Positions 36,014-49,413 of a stretch of DNA of 64,000 nt are shown in pieces (positions within the stretch are counted from its first letter, which is position 1; each line of letters opens with the position of its first letter). Made by a program: the position numbers and the translations under genes. The stretch lies in assembly GCA_029962745.1 (NCBI GenBank), contig CM057157.1:23965492-24029491 (forward strand), read 5' to 3'. Below the pieces are notes generated by a model. That model was not told the DNA's origin and did no database searches. It saw only the letters and a list, made by a program, of their open reading frames with translations. This DNA is from Echinometra lucunter. Lineage: Eukaryota; Echinodermata; Echinoidea; Camarodonta; Echinometridae.

Positions 36014-36430
36014 CCATGTCATAATCTATTTGTTCCGGGTTCCGGAGGAACGAAACGACTTGTCGATTCGTTTTCGGAACAGCGTTGCCAGGTTCAAAAC
36101 GCTCTATCATCGTACAAGAGAGTCAAAATTATCGTGTTTTTTTTTTGGAAAAAAATTATCGTACACATAGGTGACTCTACAATACATACACAATACATAC
36201 GATTAACGGCCCCTTTAACTTTAAGAAAACTCATTCTGATTAGCTGCAAATTCAATGTAGGGGCCTACAAGACGCGTAGACGGGTTAATTAACTGTTAGG
36301 TATGCAAAGAATGCATGTCATTTTGCAGAGACTTTGAGTCGGTTGAAATGACTATGATTATCGCATCGACTGGACCGAGGCGGATCCAATCGGCGGGTGA
36401 ACACCCGGAACAAATCGTCTATGACACCGG
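36014..36430. mobile_element. Short derivative of the CCGGTGT family
   Basis: The left end catgtcataatctatttgtt leads into ccgggttccggaggaacgaa. The right end reads cccggaacaaatcgtctatg-acaccgg, the same right terminus as copy 2 at 34015. At about 417 bp it keeps only the two subterminal regions, as expected of a MITE made by internal deletion. Confidence 0.65.
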
Positions 36431-37130
36431 CCTTTGCATATGACCGGACGTCAGCGTCTGAAAAAGCGCCGACCCATCCATTTCATTGATTTTTTTTTTA
36501 ATTTCCACAATATAATGCAAATAACACAGATCAACGAACATACATATACTTATTATGGAATAACAAAATATAAACAAATTTGCATATGAGAAATAATACA
36601 TTTTACATATATCTGAATTAAGAAGAATAGATCAGTGGAGGAGTCTATTAAAGAAGCAGAGCTTGTATTGTATAGACCCATATGTGGCTTACAAAAATAA
36701 TGATACAATAATAAAGTAATACAAATGTATGTACTTTAATGTTATTCCACCCCCCCCCCCCCCTCCCCCGCGGGGAGGCTCATCCTGCCCAATGATCCGC
36801 GACGAACGTAGCAGCCAGGCCAGCGTAGAGTAGAGGCACCCATATCCACTTCATTTTTCTTTGTAAGGGATCCTCCTGATTGTTCCAACACCTGTATAGA
36901 TAAAAGAACTGCCGACAGGAATTTGTCCTTTGCCACCATAATAACCCTAACGTGAGCAAATGATTTAAATTCGATTCTCACACATCGCTGTACTAACGTG
37001 TCATAACTAAACAACTACTAAGTACTACCAAGGAGTTTTAAGAGCTGGAGTCCCAACTGGCGGCAAATTATTTCAAGCAGCTGTCCTTTTCTACGGTTGC
37101 ACAATAGAATCTACAGGTGTGCTGTTGCAG

Positions 37131-37355
37131 TGAAAAAAAAAACTCCGTGTAAAATTATAACAAAAACGGAGTAAAATTCACCAGACCTCCGTGTTCCCGG
37201 GGGAGCAACACCAATGGTGTTAAATTTACCCCGCTTCTTGGTGATTTGAAATTCACCAGTCAGCCGTGTAAAGTTTACCAGGAATTCCTGGTAAAATAAT
37301 TATCCCGTTTTCTGGTGATTTCACATTCACCAGGAAGACATGTAAAGTTTACTCC
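37131..37355. repeat. Palindromic-motif repeat (CACCAG / GTAAA)
   Basis: Alternating ctccgtgtaaa, attcaccag, ctggtgatt and gtaaagttta motifs in both orientations, over about 220 bp. It is organised like the arrays at 8581-8985 and 57482-57658 but has its own motif. Confidence 0.5.
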
Positions 37356-37973
37356 ATACAGATTTATGCAAATTATGCAAATTGTTCAAGGTTGCTGTTT
37401 GGGCAACCAAGGTGAAAATGTTCATAAACCACATAGGAACCTAAATCCATGAAATCAATGAAACTGAGCCTGTTGGCTGTTGAAACATCATCAAAGTAGG
37501 CAATATTATTTCTTGCCTTCCTCCTTCATTTACCATGGATTACGAAGTTAAGAAGAAACTAACAGAATGGGGATTGGAGACGTTGTTAGAAACTTTTAGG
37601 GGTAAGTCCTGGAAATTTATCTCCGTCGGCTGAGGCTTGAACTTTGAAGTTGAGCGGTAAGCCTGAGCCTGTACAGGCTGTACAATGGGACTGCACCCCT
37701 GTGTTGCGTGAATGTTCCGCACGAACTCAAATGATATAGAGTTAAACGCACTCGTCTACAAAGCAGTGGTTGCCGAAGATTAGAAGCAAAATATTCAAAC
37801 ATTCATTCCTTTGAGTGCTTGGCGTTATCACCCTCCCCAAATAGCCACGCGAACAAACGTGTGCAGAGAAGGTGCGCTCTAACTTCCTTTCCTTCATTAT
37901 TCTTATCAACCAAAATGGAGCAGCACCATCTCCCGGTCGCGATTTTTCTCCTCACGTGAAAGTCGCCTTGACA

Positions 37974-40492
37974 GGGCCAAAACCACAAAAAATGTACAAT
38001 TGGGAAGTTAGAATTTCGGAAAATTCAACTTTTCTCAAAATAGCTAAGTACACTAAAAATGAAAGATGACAATATGAATTTTGAAAATCAAAAATATGAG
38101 CACGTAATATTGTGAACTTTTTATTGCACAACTAATCAAAGTGGAGAGATGATTTTTTTGCTGGTGTAACATACGTTACTTCTCCCTCAGTCTTGTCGAC
38201 ATCATTAAGTCAGCTAAGTAATGCACTTTTCTACTAACTTTTCATCACTATCTGTACTGTTCCTGAGACAACTCTAATGCCAAAGAAAATTTTCAATTTT
38301 CCTTTCATGTGAATATTTCAAATCAATTTGAATTCAGTAATAACAAATGTGGAAGAATCTGCGCACGCATGTGGGTTCAATTGTTTGGTATATAAATTTA
38401 TGTTGAAAATTTCAACATATACGCCATATCAATTTACCTACATTTTCCATATGGATGCATTTGTCAGACATAAATTAATCAATATCTCTTACAATATCAT
38501 AAGGAACTTATTTCAGTGTTTCATATGGTAACGTATGTTTCACTTAAGCAGTCACGTAATGTTACCAAAACTTAACAATCAACAATAACCAAAGAAAGTC
38601 TTGCGGTTTCAGTAAGTAACCCAATATTAACACTTACAACTACACTATATAGATACAAAGTTCTCATTCCAAAGTGAGGACGACGTGTTCGTACATAAAA
38701 ATGATAATTAGTAGCATCTTTGATTATGTAATAAACATGGTATAAGCCAAACAAATCAGAAAGATTGGGTCGTGTATAACCAATTTCCATTTCCTGGTTT
38801 TTGTTTATTTCTGACTCTAGCTATTCTTTTCATTAGACAAAAGGATTTTCACAAAACGTATCTTACATACATAATCACCCAATAATGTCCATTTTGGTAT
38901 CACTAAGGAACCTTATGTCACTTTAAAAGCAGTAAAGTATGTTTCTTATAAGTAACAATAATCATGATAATTAAAAACCACTCGAGGGGGAGTGATCAAA
39001 ATCGCTTGTCCTCTGCGTCATTATATAGGGAGATCAATATAATCCTCTTCATGTAACCTTCCGAAAGGTGTTTTTTTTTCTTCTTTTTTTTCCCCCTCTC
39101 TTTTGTATTGTCTTCTTTAATCTGCTTATATCTCTTCTCTTGCTTTCCTGTTCTCACATTCTGCTGTCGGAACAGGGCTTCAGTTTTTCTTTGTTTCTGT
39201 TCCTATATATTCTGCTTGAATTTGAGCTCTCTCTCCCCCTCCCCCATGTTCCTTTCGTCCCTTGACCTTTATGTGCTAATGAAAAGAGATTTTTGGAAAA
39301 AGAAAATTCACAATAAAAATGAATTTTGAGTGAAAAATGAAGATTCAGATGTGATAGCCTTCCACAATTTATTTCGTAACCTACGTTACCATTTTTAACA
39401 CACAGGGATCGAGATCCTGCCTTGAAGACGTTTTGAAGATGTTATTATCACTTTAAAACTCTTAAGCTTAGATGTTGATTACTACAAAAAGCCACCCAAG
39501 AAATGTCCATCTCATGTCATTGCCGCTTTTCTTCATTGATTTGGTTAAAGAAACCTACGTTACAATAAGATTGTAGACTGGCATTATTGGCCTTATGGTA
39601 GCTAAGCGACGCTTTTGTGTGGTGGCGCTAGGTAACACAATAGTTGACAAGCGTACAGCTAAGATTTAACCGAATTTAACTGTAAATAAAAAATGACCAG
39701 TAACGTATGTTTCGGTAACGTATATTTCATTAAGCATTAAGTGGGATTTACGGAAATGATGTAACGCCAAAGATGCAATTATGATCCCTTCAAATTGACA
39801 AGATTAACAAGCCCTTTTCGTTTGGCAGCTTTTCTGTTGTCAATCGTTGTTCAATATTATTGTGACAACGACGGTAACATATGTTACATTTCTTATCCAT
39901 ACGGTCAAAAACACATGCCTCAGCTCTTCTTATGAGCTTCTTTTTCTACAGAATGGATCAATACACATCGCTGCAAACTGTTATAGACTGTAGATGGGAT
40001 ATCAGTGAGTGATTACATTGAAAGAAACAGAAAAGAAAACTTGTAAAAAGGTGGTATATCAGAGATTCATTCTACAGGTAACGTATGTTTCACTGACCTT
40101 TGCGACAAAGTTCTATTGCGAAAATTTGTATTTTTACACGTGTACAATGCCTGAATATTATGTTATCTTGCACACATGTATATATCACAGTCTATTTTTC
40201 TATGCCAGGATCTAAGAATAAAAGCATCCTTGTTTTTTACAACATCGCAAGATATGTTAAATTCTTGATTTGCGACATGCAGTTTTTGCCCGGACGAGAG
40301 TACTTAAAACAGAATAATTTCTCAAAATACTATGTTTGAATGCTAAAATTTTCTGAAGTTATACCCCATTACATATTCTAAGAGGTTTTATGACTAAAAT
40401 CATTTTTTTATAATCTGATATTAACATATTCGCAATCAAACACGTGCGACACGTTTTTTGGTTAATTGTACATTTTTAGTGGTTTTGGCCCC
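37974..40492. mobile_element. 2.5-kb terminal-inverted-repeat element with repeated 14-mer
   Basis: The left end GGGCCAAAACCACAAAAAAT and the inverse of the right end, GGGCCAAAACCACTAAAAAT, continue together through GTACAATT with one mismatch in about 28 bases. The interior carries at least nine copies of GTAACGTATGTTTC or its near-palindromic forms (38166, 38528, 38932, 39376, 39550, 39700, 39715, 39874, 40078). No ORF above about 80 codons has recognisable content. The target duplication is not resolved, so the superfamily is unknown. Confidence 0.7.
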
Positions 40493-40601
40493 TCAAAGTA
40501 TTGACAAAAAAAAAATCCTCCAGGTCTCCCACTTCTCTGCGTATACCAAAATACAATACCATGTCCATCACGTTTGTAAGTGAGGAATATCCAGTGATAT
40601 G

Positions 40602-40680
40602 TGACTCGAGTGCAGACTCGGACTCGGACTCGGACTCGAAGGTTCATGACTCGATGACTCGGCGACGAGTCCGGGGAATT
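40602..40680. repeat. (GGACTC)n minisatellite
   Basis: gactcggactcggactcgg with flanking GACTCG variants. The same hexamer abuts the assembly gap at 52984-53000. Confidence 0.7.
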
Positions 40681-41635
40681 TCGGCGCTAATGCGGTTTCG
40701 TATCCAAACGGATATTTCATTTTCCACTTGCTGAAATTTCATCAGAATTTCCCACAATATTTTCAAATATCGAATCACTTGCATAAATTTCAGCGAAATC
40801 GGTGTTACACACACCCGTTTTCGCAGTACGAGTATCGCGGTCTGAGGGCACAGCGCCACATGATGTGTGCATGTTCAAGATGGATTGGAAAAAAATCGTG
40901 CAGAATCTGGACTACCGTCATTAAGCTGTATCTCACTATTGAACCATTTTCTTCAGCGTATCGCGTTTTCCGGTTGTTATTTTTCTGATTTGTCAAGATT
41001 TTTTCTGGACTTGATTGAATTGTTTGAGCATGTCTTCACAATCAAAGATTATCATATTTGGACACAAACTAAAGTCAACTAGGCCTACATACTTTCGTCT
41101 TACATTTATTTGGTGCGTTAATATTCTTCAATTCAATGATTGTTGATTCGTTTGAATTAATTCTTTAGTAAGTACAGATATTTTGAATAGGAAACTTGTA
41201 AATTTGTAATTGATTCCTATCCCAGGTTTTAAAAAAAAGTTTATAAGGCCCAGATCAAGGCAACTGGAACTGGTACCAGTTAAGTGAACCAATTCAATAT
41301 GGGAATTGGTATACTGGAATCAACTCGTTTCCACTTGAGAAATTTCAACTGGTGGTCCCAGTTGGAATACCAGTTGTCAACTGGTAGGCACTACCAGTTT
41401 GAAGTATTGGTTCAACTGGTACCCGTTAGAACCAGTATACCAATGTCCATACTGAAATCAGTTTATTTTATTGGAATCAAATGGTATCGGTTAGGACCAG
41501 TATACCGAACACCGAGCTCAAAATGAGCTCGTGATAACACGTGATTGACTCTCCCACCTGTTTCCCGTGTAGTGTGAATAGGCGCTTTCTCTGCGCGACC
41601 TTTCAACCATTTCTGAAGGACTTTAACGGGACATT

Positions 41636-42041
41636 ATGTCTAAACAGACCGGTACTTCGGGGGCGAAGAGGAGGAGACAGCCGTCTGCCGCTGGACCCGT
41701 AAGCCCAGAGCATGGCTCGTTATTTGATAACACGTCATTGCTAGTTGCTACAGAGAAGATGTTAGACGTAAAACTGGACAGATTGGAAGAAAAATTGGAA
41801 CGGAATATCAAAGCTTTCGAGAAGAAACTTGAAGAACTAGCTGAGGGACTGAATAGTCATTGTAAGTTTACAGAGGAACGCATGAAAGAAATTGACGACA
41901 AAATAAAGACAAGAGAGGGAATCTGAAATAGATAGGCTAAACGCCTATATCATGAGAGAAAACAGTGTGCTGATGGGTCTCCCAGAGACAGAGAATGAAG
42001 ATACCGATAAGGCTGTTGCCTTATCGAAGTTGAAGCAATGT
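41636..42041 (+). pseudogene. LINE ORF1, truncated
   Basis: The first frame (41636-41926) begins MSKQTGTSGAKRRRQP. It then forms a heptad-rich coiled coil (ATEKMLDVKLDRLEEKLER and onward) with KIKTREGI before TGA. A one-base shift restores SEIDRLNAYIMRENSVLMGL and PETENED up to about 42041. That is the pattern joining coiled coil to RNA-binding domain in L1-type ORF1 proteins. The RNA-binding domain itself is not present, so the protein would be non-functional. Confidence 0.7.
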
Positions 42042-45000
42042 AAGGAGTTGTGTCTACATGTACTTGCTATCTTCAACTCAAGAATGGTTTATTCTTCGAA
42101 AGTTAAATCCTAATTCTCAAGAAGGAGGAAGTGCTCTGAGTTAAATGCCTTAAAAAGCTGATTTCAAGAAAGCCTTGTTTTCTGTACAAAAATGGAAGCT
42201 TTTGTTTCAAGTTTTACGTGATACTCAGCCCAATTTTTGATGTTAAGAAGTACACCTAATATGAAATGGAATCAGAAGAAACCTAAATAGAAAGGGGAAA
42301 AAATACATTGGAGAGGGAGTAAACCTTTGTTTTATAAACACGTGAATGAGGATTTCAATTTCAAATCAAATTTTGCTTTTCAGTGTTATATCCAGGCCGT
42401 CTTAAAAGAGGATGAGATGCACTGCCCATCATGCATTAAGTTGTGGCTTTTAGGAAGCTTTACTTTCCACAGGTGAATGAAATTTTATCTTTGCAAAGCT
42501 TCAAGTTTAAGTGATATCCAACCGACCGAACCCAAGATGTGAATGATGCTCAGAAGTAAACATAACACTAAGGCTTGGAATAAAAAAAGAACCTTGAATT
42601 TGTTGGAAATGGATGAAAATTTTGTTCTGTATAATCCTGAAGGAGGATATATAAATAGAATGATTTAAACAGGGCAGCTTTTCTTTCTTTCTTTTTTTTT
42701 TTTTGAAAAAAAATATTAATTGGATAAAGTTGATACAATGATAGAAAGGAATTCATCAGTTTTTTTTAATGTACCTTTCTGTCTACACAAGGGAATTGTG
42801 GTTTTTAAATGCGGCTAGGAAGCAATCCTAGCAATTTTCAAGGATGCTCTTTAACATTTTCAAAGTGGAAGAATTCTTTTTTGTTTTTATTTTTTTTATT
42901 TTGCATAAAGATGTAAGGCTTTTCATGCTTAAAGAGAATATAGCAAGAACCATTTGAAATGCAGCTATGAGGAATGTTGTAATTATGCAGAAATTTATAG
43001 GCATAATTATTTTAGAAGGTACTTTCTTCCTCCTTTGTAAACTCGAAAGGTGAATTTATGATTGCAATGGGAAGTTTTCAGAACAAATTCAAGAAAAGCA
43101 ACCAAAAGCTTGATCTAGTTCATTTGTCTTGTAAAGGATTGGAATATAATTCACACACAAAAGAAATGCAAGACAAAAGGGTAAATATTGAGTGCAACTA
43201 AAATAGAATGTTGTCAATTATAGCTTGAGCTCAGTTGAGTCTGGGAAAGAATGTGAGGCTTACTGTGTATGTTCAAGATGGTGTACATAATATGATAGAT
43301 GTTAATTACACTGCAACAACATAGTACACCATGTTTGGGTTGAAATGCCACAAACCTAGTCTTATTATGGCCGATTTTGTGAAAAGAACTATTTGAATTG
43401 CACCTACATGTATGTGGAATGTTGCAGTCATGCAGAATTTTATATGCACAATCATTAAAGGAGAAGGTATTTCACCCCCTGTCTTTAAAAATGGAAGGCA
43501 CACATTTATACACATTTACCAGGAAAAAAAGGCTATATGTTTTTGAAATTTGAATATACCTTATTTATGCAGTCATACATGTAGATGTTATAGAGAGAGA
43601 ATCATTAAGTTGTTGATATGCAAAAATTCATTGGCTCTATAATATTTAGGATGCACTTTACTATCAAAGGGACCTTTACTTCCTCTATGTTCCTTTTCTC
43701 TTTTTTTGTCCATTTATTAATCTAGAAAAATATATACGAAAAAATAGGCATGAAAGGTGTAATGTGAAGTTAAAAAGTGAATTTATGATTACAGTGGGAA
43801 TTTTTTTTTTTTTTTTTCTGAACAAACTCAAGAAAAGATACCAATCCTTTATCTAGTTTATTTGTCTTGGTAATCATTGGAATATAATCCACACACATAC
43901 ACAAAAAAGCAAAACTAAAGGAAGTGGAACTAAAATAGAATGTTGTTAATTCCAGCTTGAGGTCGTTTGAGGCTGGGAAAGAATGTGATGCTCACTGTAT
44001 ACTTCCAGGATGTTGTACATAATATGATAGATGTTATTTACAGTGCAACAACATAATACACCATGTTTGGGATGTGTGTCTGTTCAGAGCATACATAATG
44101 TACATTGAAAAGACTCTTGGAAAGCATTTGAATTCCAGATGCAAAAATGGTTCCATTTCTAATTATAATTATTGGTTAGTTTCTAGAATGCATGGTTGAA
44201 ATATGCAAGGGTTCACTGCCTGATTGATCAATTACATTTAAAATGGTTTGGATATACCCATGTCCCTGTTGCTGTATGTAAGCATGGTAGATTAGCTTCA
44301 GTAACACATGTAGTCATGAGGAGGAATAAGTCATTTCTTTAAAAGAATACGTGGACAGGTGTATATTATCATAAAATATACATAATAAGAGGAATGTTCT
44401 TTGGGCTGCAACAACATACCAGAGTTTTTTCTCTGTGTTGTTTGTTTGTTTGTTTGGAACACGCATAGGGACTGTGGTGCATCTAAGTAGTTCAAATGAC
44501 ATGCAAGAGTTCATTTATTTATCTCTTTATTTTGGAAGAAATAGCTTTGGCTTTGTTAAACCATTAGAATGAATATTTTTTAATATTAAGGGGAAGAATG
44601 AAGGAAATAGCTTTTTCAATGAACATGCCAAGAAAAGAATATAAAATAGTTTGCTCTGTATGATCATGACTATGTACATTACATAACACAACAGAAAGGT
44701 GTTTGTATTGCTATAACATGCAAATTTTATTTTTTTCTTGAATTAACCATTGGAATGTTTTTTGGGGTTAAAAGGGAAAAAAAGAGAAAGGTACATGTAA
44801 AAGTGTAACATGGACAAGGCAATCGTTTATTTTGACAGAGTTCATTCACTTACAGTGTATCTTGTTAAATTGAAGGCATGTCTTCTTTAGAGATTTACAT
44901 GTACACTCATGTACATGTGCACCTGGAAAATGCCATGAAAGTACTATTGGCAATTGATACGGAAGTTTTTGTCCTTGTTTTTTTTTTCTTTGAGAATATA

Positions 45001-45700
45001 AAGCTACTACAATGGCGGAATAGGTTTTCGAGCGACATGTTATGAAATGAATCTGTTACTGGAAAGCATCTAAGTTTCATTTGTGGGTTGGTAAGAGACC
45101 TTTGTACTTAATGGATTTTGGATAGCATGCATGGATGAAACACAACTGCAAGAGCCTACCCCCTTTCTTTCTTACTAATTTAAAGCTGATTTAACTAGTA
45201 CATACATTGTAAGGAGGAAGGTTTTCCATTTAATTCTGTTTAGAAATGTATAGAGTGAAAGCATATCTATTTTTTTTTCTTCTTCTTCCTCTTCTTCTTC
45301 TTTATTCTTAATGTCCATGCTTACTATAATACACACTTTATAATAGGAACGGCGGGAACGGGTGGGAGTTTCAGATACTTGTCACTCACGTACAAGTTCG
45401 TGCGTGATGTGCGAGCTTTTCCACGGAGGGGAGAGGTCGGGAGGGTGGTCAGGGTGCCGGATCGGGGTACATGTACATTTGGCGGGAGGGGGTAGCCTAA
45501 ATTTGGAGGTGTGTTTGTATCTGGGGGGTTGCTGTGATTTTCCAGTTGGGGTGGCCTTTCACTTAATTTATTCCTCGGGGTGGTTCCGAATTTCATTTTA
45601 CAATAATCAAAATATCAGAAGTTATATGTGTAGGTCGGAATTTATCAACTTTGTTAAATACAAATCATATAAATTGAGGTTTGAAATTTTAAATTATCAT
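42042..45700 (+). repeat. Spacer between LINE ORF1 and ORF2, with internal direct duplication
   Basis: No ORF. A block of about 310 bp at 43020-43330 recurs at 43770-44085 in the same orientation: gtgaatttatgatt, tggaatataatycacacaca, tgggaaagaatgtga, atgatagatgtta, gcaacaacat. Each block ends near caccatgtttggg. 45275-45305 is a TTC microsatellite. 45330-45560 is GC-richer and may be the true region before ORF2. The spacer may be foreign DNA inserted in ORF1. Confidence 0.6.
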
Positions 45701-45704
45701 CAAG

Positions 45705-48700
45705 ATGATGGCGCAGTTTGAAAAAATGCCCTTTAAATGTAATTTACTTTCCTTGAATGTGAAAGGATTAAGGCATAAACTAAAAAGGGAGAGGATTTTT
45801 ACTTGGATTAAAGATAAACGAGCTGATATATTCTTTTTACAGGAGACATATAGCACAAAAGAAATTGAAGAAGATTGGAAACAGTTATGGGATGGAAATC
45901 TTTATTTTAGTCATGGGACTAATCATAGTAAGGGAGTTTTAGTTTAGCGGATTCAAGCTAGATATTCAAGTTCGTAAGCTTGCCACAGATAAGGAAGGAC
46001 GGTGTGTGATCATGGAATGCATAATACAAGGTCAGAAGGTATTTATTTGTAACGTGTATTTTCCGGTGCGAAGTAAGGAGTCGGAGAAAATACATTTTCT
46101 AAATGAGTTTAATTACTTGTTCGAACGAATGTATGTTAAAGACTATTTTACAATTATAGGAGGGGATTTTAATATGATTAGAAACGTGGATTTGGATTAT
46201 ATGGGGAATAGTAGACCTTCATCCCTCTCTAGATTTGGCACACTTTTTGAACAATTTATGAACAACTTAGATTTAATTGATATTTGGCGATCAAGAAATG
46301 GAATGAAGAGGCAATTTACATACAGACAAACCCAACCCTTAATGCAAAGCCGGCTTGACTATTGGTTTATATCGGAGAAACTAGACGAAATAGTTGTTAA
46401 ATGCAATATTATCCCATCGATAGCTCCAGAACATTCAGCAATTCAATTGCAGTTTTATAATAAACCTCAAAATTTATTGAAAGGCAGAGGAAGGTACTGG
46501 AAATTTAATAACAGTTTATGTAGAGATTACGACTATGTAAATGAAATGAAAAAGGAAATCACATAACTGAAAGATAAATTTAAGGACGAAATCAAAGACG
46601 AGAGGTTTTTATGGTATTTTGTGAAAATGAAAATAAGTCAGGTCACAAGAAAATATTCAAAAGATAAAGCTAGACAACGAAGAGAAAAAATTGAGAAACT
46701 TGAAAGGGATATTGCGGGTATCGAAAAAGAATTAGAAAATAGCATAGATAAAGAAAAGGTTAAGCTGTTGGAGAGTAAAAGGAAAGAGTTAAAAACATGT
46801 TACGATTTCATTAACGAAGGCGTTAAAATTCGATCGAGAGCATCATTTTATGAAAGTTGCGAGAATGACATCTTAACCAATTAATGGAAGTTAACAAAAA
46901 GAAATAGGTGATACAAAAGTTGTTAATGGAAAATGGAAGAATAATATACGATAAAATGGAAATAACAAAAGAAATAAATTCATTTTATAGAACATTATAC
47001 GCACAGCCGTTAGTACACTCCAACACTCGGGACGAAAATTTATTTTTAAGAGGTTTACAAAAAACTGTCTAACGAATCCAAAGAAATGTGTGAAGGAAAA
47101 ATCACTTTAGATGAGTGCATGGCGGTATTAAAAGAAATGAAATGCAATAAGTCTCCAGGCAATGATGGACTAAGTGTGGAATTTTATGTTACGTTTTGGC
47201 CGGAGATTGGAGAATTGTTAGTGGAAGCGCTTAATACTGCTTTTGAAACAGAGGAACTGTCTCCTTCACAAAAACAGGCAATAATAACCTTGATTCAAAA
47301 AGAGGGTAAAGACCCGTTGCAAATAAAAAAAACTATAGACCGATTTCATTGCTAAATGTGGACTATAAGATATTGACTAAAGTTCTTTCAAGGAGAATAA
47401 AAAGGGTATTAAATGAAATTATTAGCGTAGATCAAGTTGGTTATTTAAAAGGGAGATATATAGGTGAGGCAATTAGATTGATAGATGATATGATTTTTCA
47501 TATTAATCATAACAATTTACAGGCATTTTTGCTGGCAATAGACTTCGAAAAGGCCTTCGACTCGGTCTCACATATTTTTTTGCAAACTGTTTTAAGATCA
47601 TTTGGTTTTGGTTCATCATTCTGTAAGTGGGTTCGAACCCTTTATAATAATGCGCAAAGTTGTGTATTTAATGGAAATAGGTCTACAGGATATTTTAGCA
47701 TTAGCAGAGGCGTAAGGCAGGGGGATCCCCTCTCCCCATATCTCTTTATATTATGTATTGAAACTCTTGCAAATTCAATCCGTCATGATGAAGAAATTCA
47801 TGGAATAAATTTTGGAGATACTATGGTCAAACAAATTTTATATGCAGATGACATGACACTATATATTAAAGCTAAGAAATCGATGGAAAAGCTCGATATT
47901 TTATTTAAACGGTTTTCTAGTAAAAAATGAATAGAGAAAAAACTTTCATTTTATTGCTGGGACCTCATAATAGTTCACATGTTGTAACTCCTTTTGGAAA
48001 AATAGTTCAGATGATGAAAGTTTTAGGTATATATTTTTCATTAGACACCGAAAGGCAGCAACAACTGAACTACAAAGAGATTCTAAGTAAAATTAAAAGA
48101 TTACTTTGTATGTGGAAACAAAGAGGTTTGACGATAATGGGGAAAATTCAGCTTATGAAAACATTTATTTTATCAAAGTAATTGTACGTTTCTTCACTTA
48201 TGCCAGTACCGCAATGGGTTTATGAAGACATCAACAATAATATTTCTCATTTTTTATGGAATGGAAAGGATAAGGTTAAAAGAGAGGCACTGCATTTGGA
48301 CTACAATAGTGGGGGGCTGAAGCTAACGGACTTTCAATTATTCATCCGCTCACAGAGAATCACTTGGTTAAAAAGACTTATTTTGGGAGAATCAAGTATG
48401 GGTTGGAAACGATACTTCAGGCATCAAACAAGGATAGTTGGCGGCCTACTTATATTTTTTCCAATACTGCATTGAACGTGGTTAATCTCAATATTCCAAC
48501 CTTTAATCAAAATATGGTGGAGTCATGGCTTTGTACAAAAGAATTTATATTGAAAAAAGAACATAACAGAAGAAATGAAATTATATTCAACAATAAATTC
48601 ATTCGTGTCGATGGAAAAACGGTCTTTTTAGAAAGCGTTTTCCTTAAAAATATCTACAAAATACATCATATTGTAGATACAGAAGGGAATTTGAAGTCGT

Positions 48701-49413
48701 TCAATGATTTTAAAAGAATGGGATTAGATAATTCGGAAATTGAATTATTCAAAAAAATTGTTTCATTTAATTCCTACCACGTGGAAACCCTTTTTAAATA
48801 AAAATGACTATCCTGATGAAGACAAAGATTTAACTTTAGATTTTTTTTCTCAATGAAAGGAAATTGTCATTGTGGGATATTACTTCCAAGCGAATATACA
48901 ATTTTCTATTAAATACAAGAACAGAAAAGTCAAGTGCCGCACGCAATCTTGTAGACAGATATAATGTTTCAGGAAAAGAAATACAGTATATATTCTTGAC
49001 ACCTAGGAGGTCCACCTTGAACAACAGGTTAAGGGAGTTTCAGTTGAAATTACTTTATAACTTAGTTTACACCAATCAACATCTGTTTACCTTTAAAATC
49101 TCAGTCGATAATGCTTGTTCATTTTGTAAAAAAAGAAGAGGAGACATATGAGCATTTATTTTTCGTATGTGAAAACGTAAGGCATCTTTGGAGAGATTGT
49201 GGTAATTTGTTTGATGACAAAGAAATAAAAAACATTAATTGGAAAGGAGTTCATCTTGGGATACAAACGTCTAATAAAGATAAAGATCTACTGTCAAACC
49301 ATTTAATAATTTTAATTAAGTATATGATATTTACTTACAGTAAAAAGAATGGAATGCCCCCAACGCCACATGACATTATTAAACGAGTAAAAGAAAGTGA
49401 ACTGAAGAAATAG
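45705..49413 (+). pseudogene. LINE ORF2: endonuclease and reverse transcriptase, frameshifted
   Basis: Domains in order: the AP-like endonuclease start (LLSLNVKGLRHKL, FFLQETY), then after a break CNVYFPV, FTIIGGDFNMI, SRLDYWFIS and PEHSAI, where the usual Ser-Asp-His is altered. Next is a helical linker (46621-46884). The reverse transcriptase follows with KSPGNDGLSVEF, VGYLKGRYIGEAIRLIDD, AIDFEKAFDSV, RGVRQGDPLSPYLF and the catalytic ILYADDMTLY (about 47850). The C-terminus has CSFCKKRRGD, then H and FVCENVRHLW, a Cys/His motif of L1/Tx1-type LINEs. Breaks occur near 45945, 46566, 46884, 47350, 47928, 48180 (TAA), 48475 and 48801. Confidence 0.93.

Noticed and set aside
45362..45721. 119-codon plus-strand ORF and its antisense before LINE ORF2
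   Set aside because: Glycine/valine-rich translation of a GC-richer leader. It has no ORF1 signatures and stops just after ORF2 begins in another frame.
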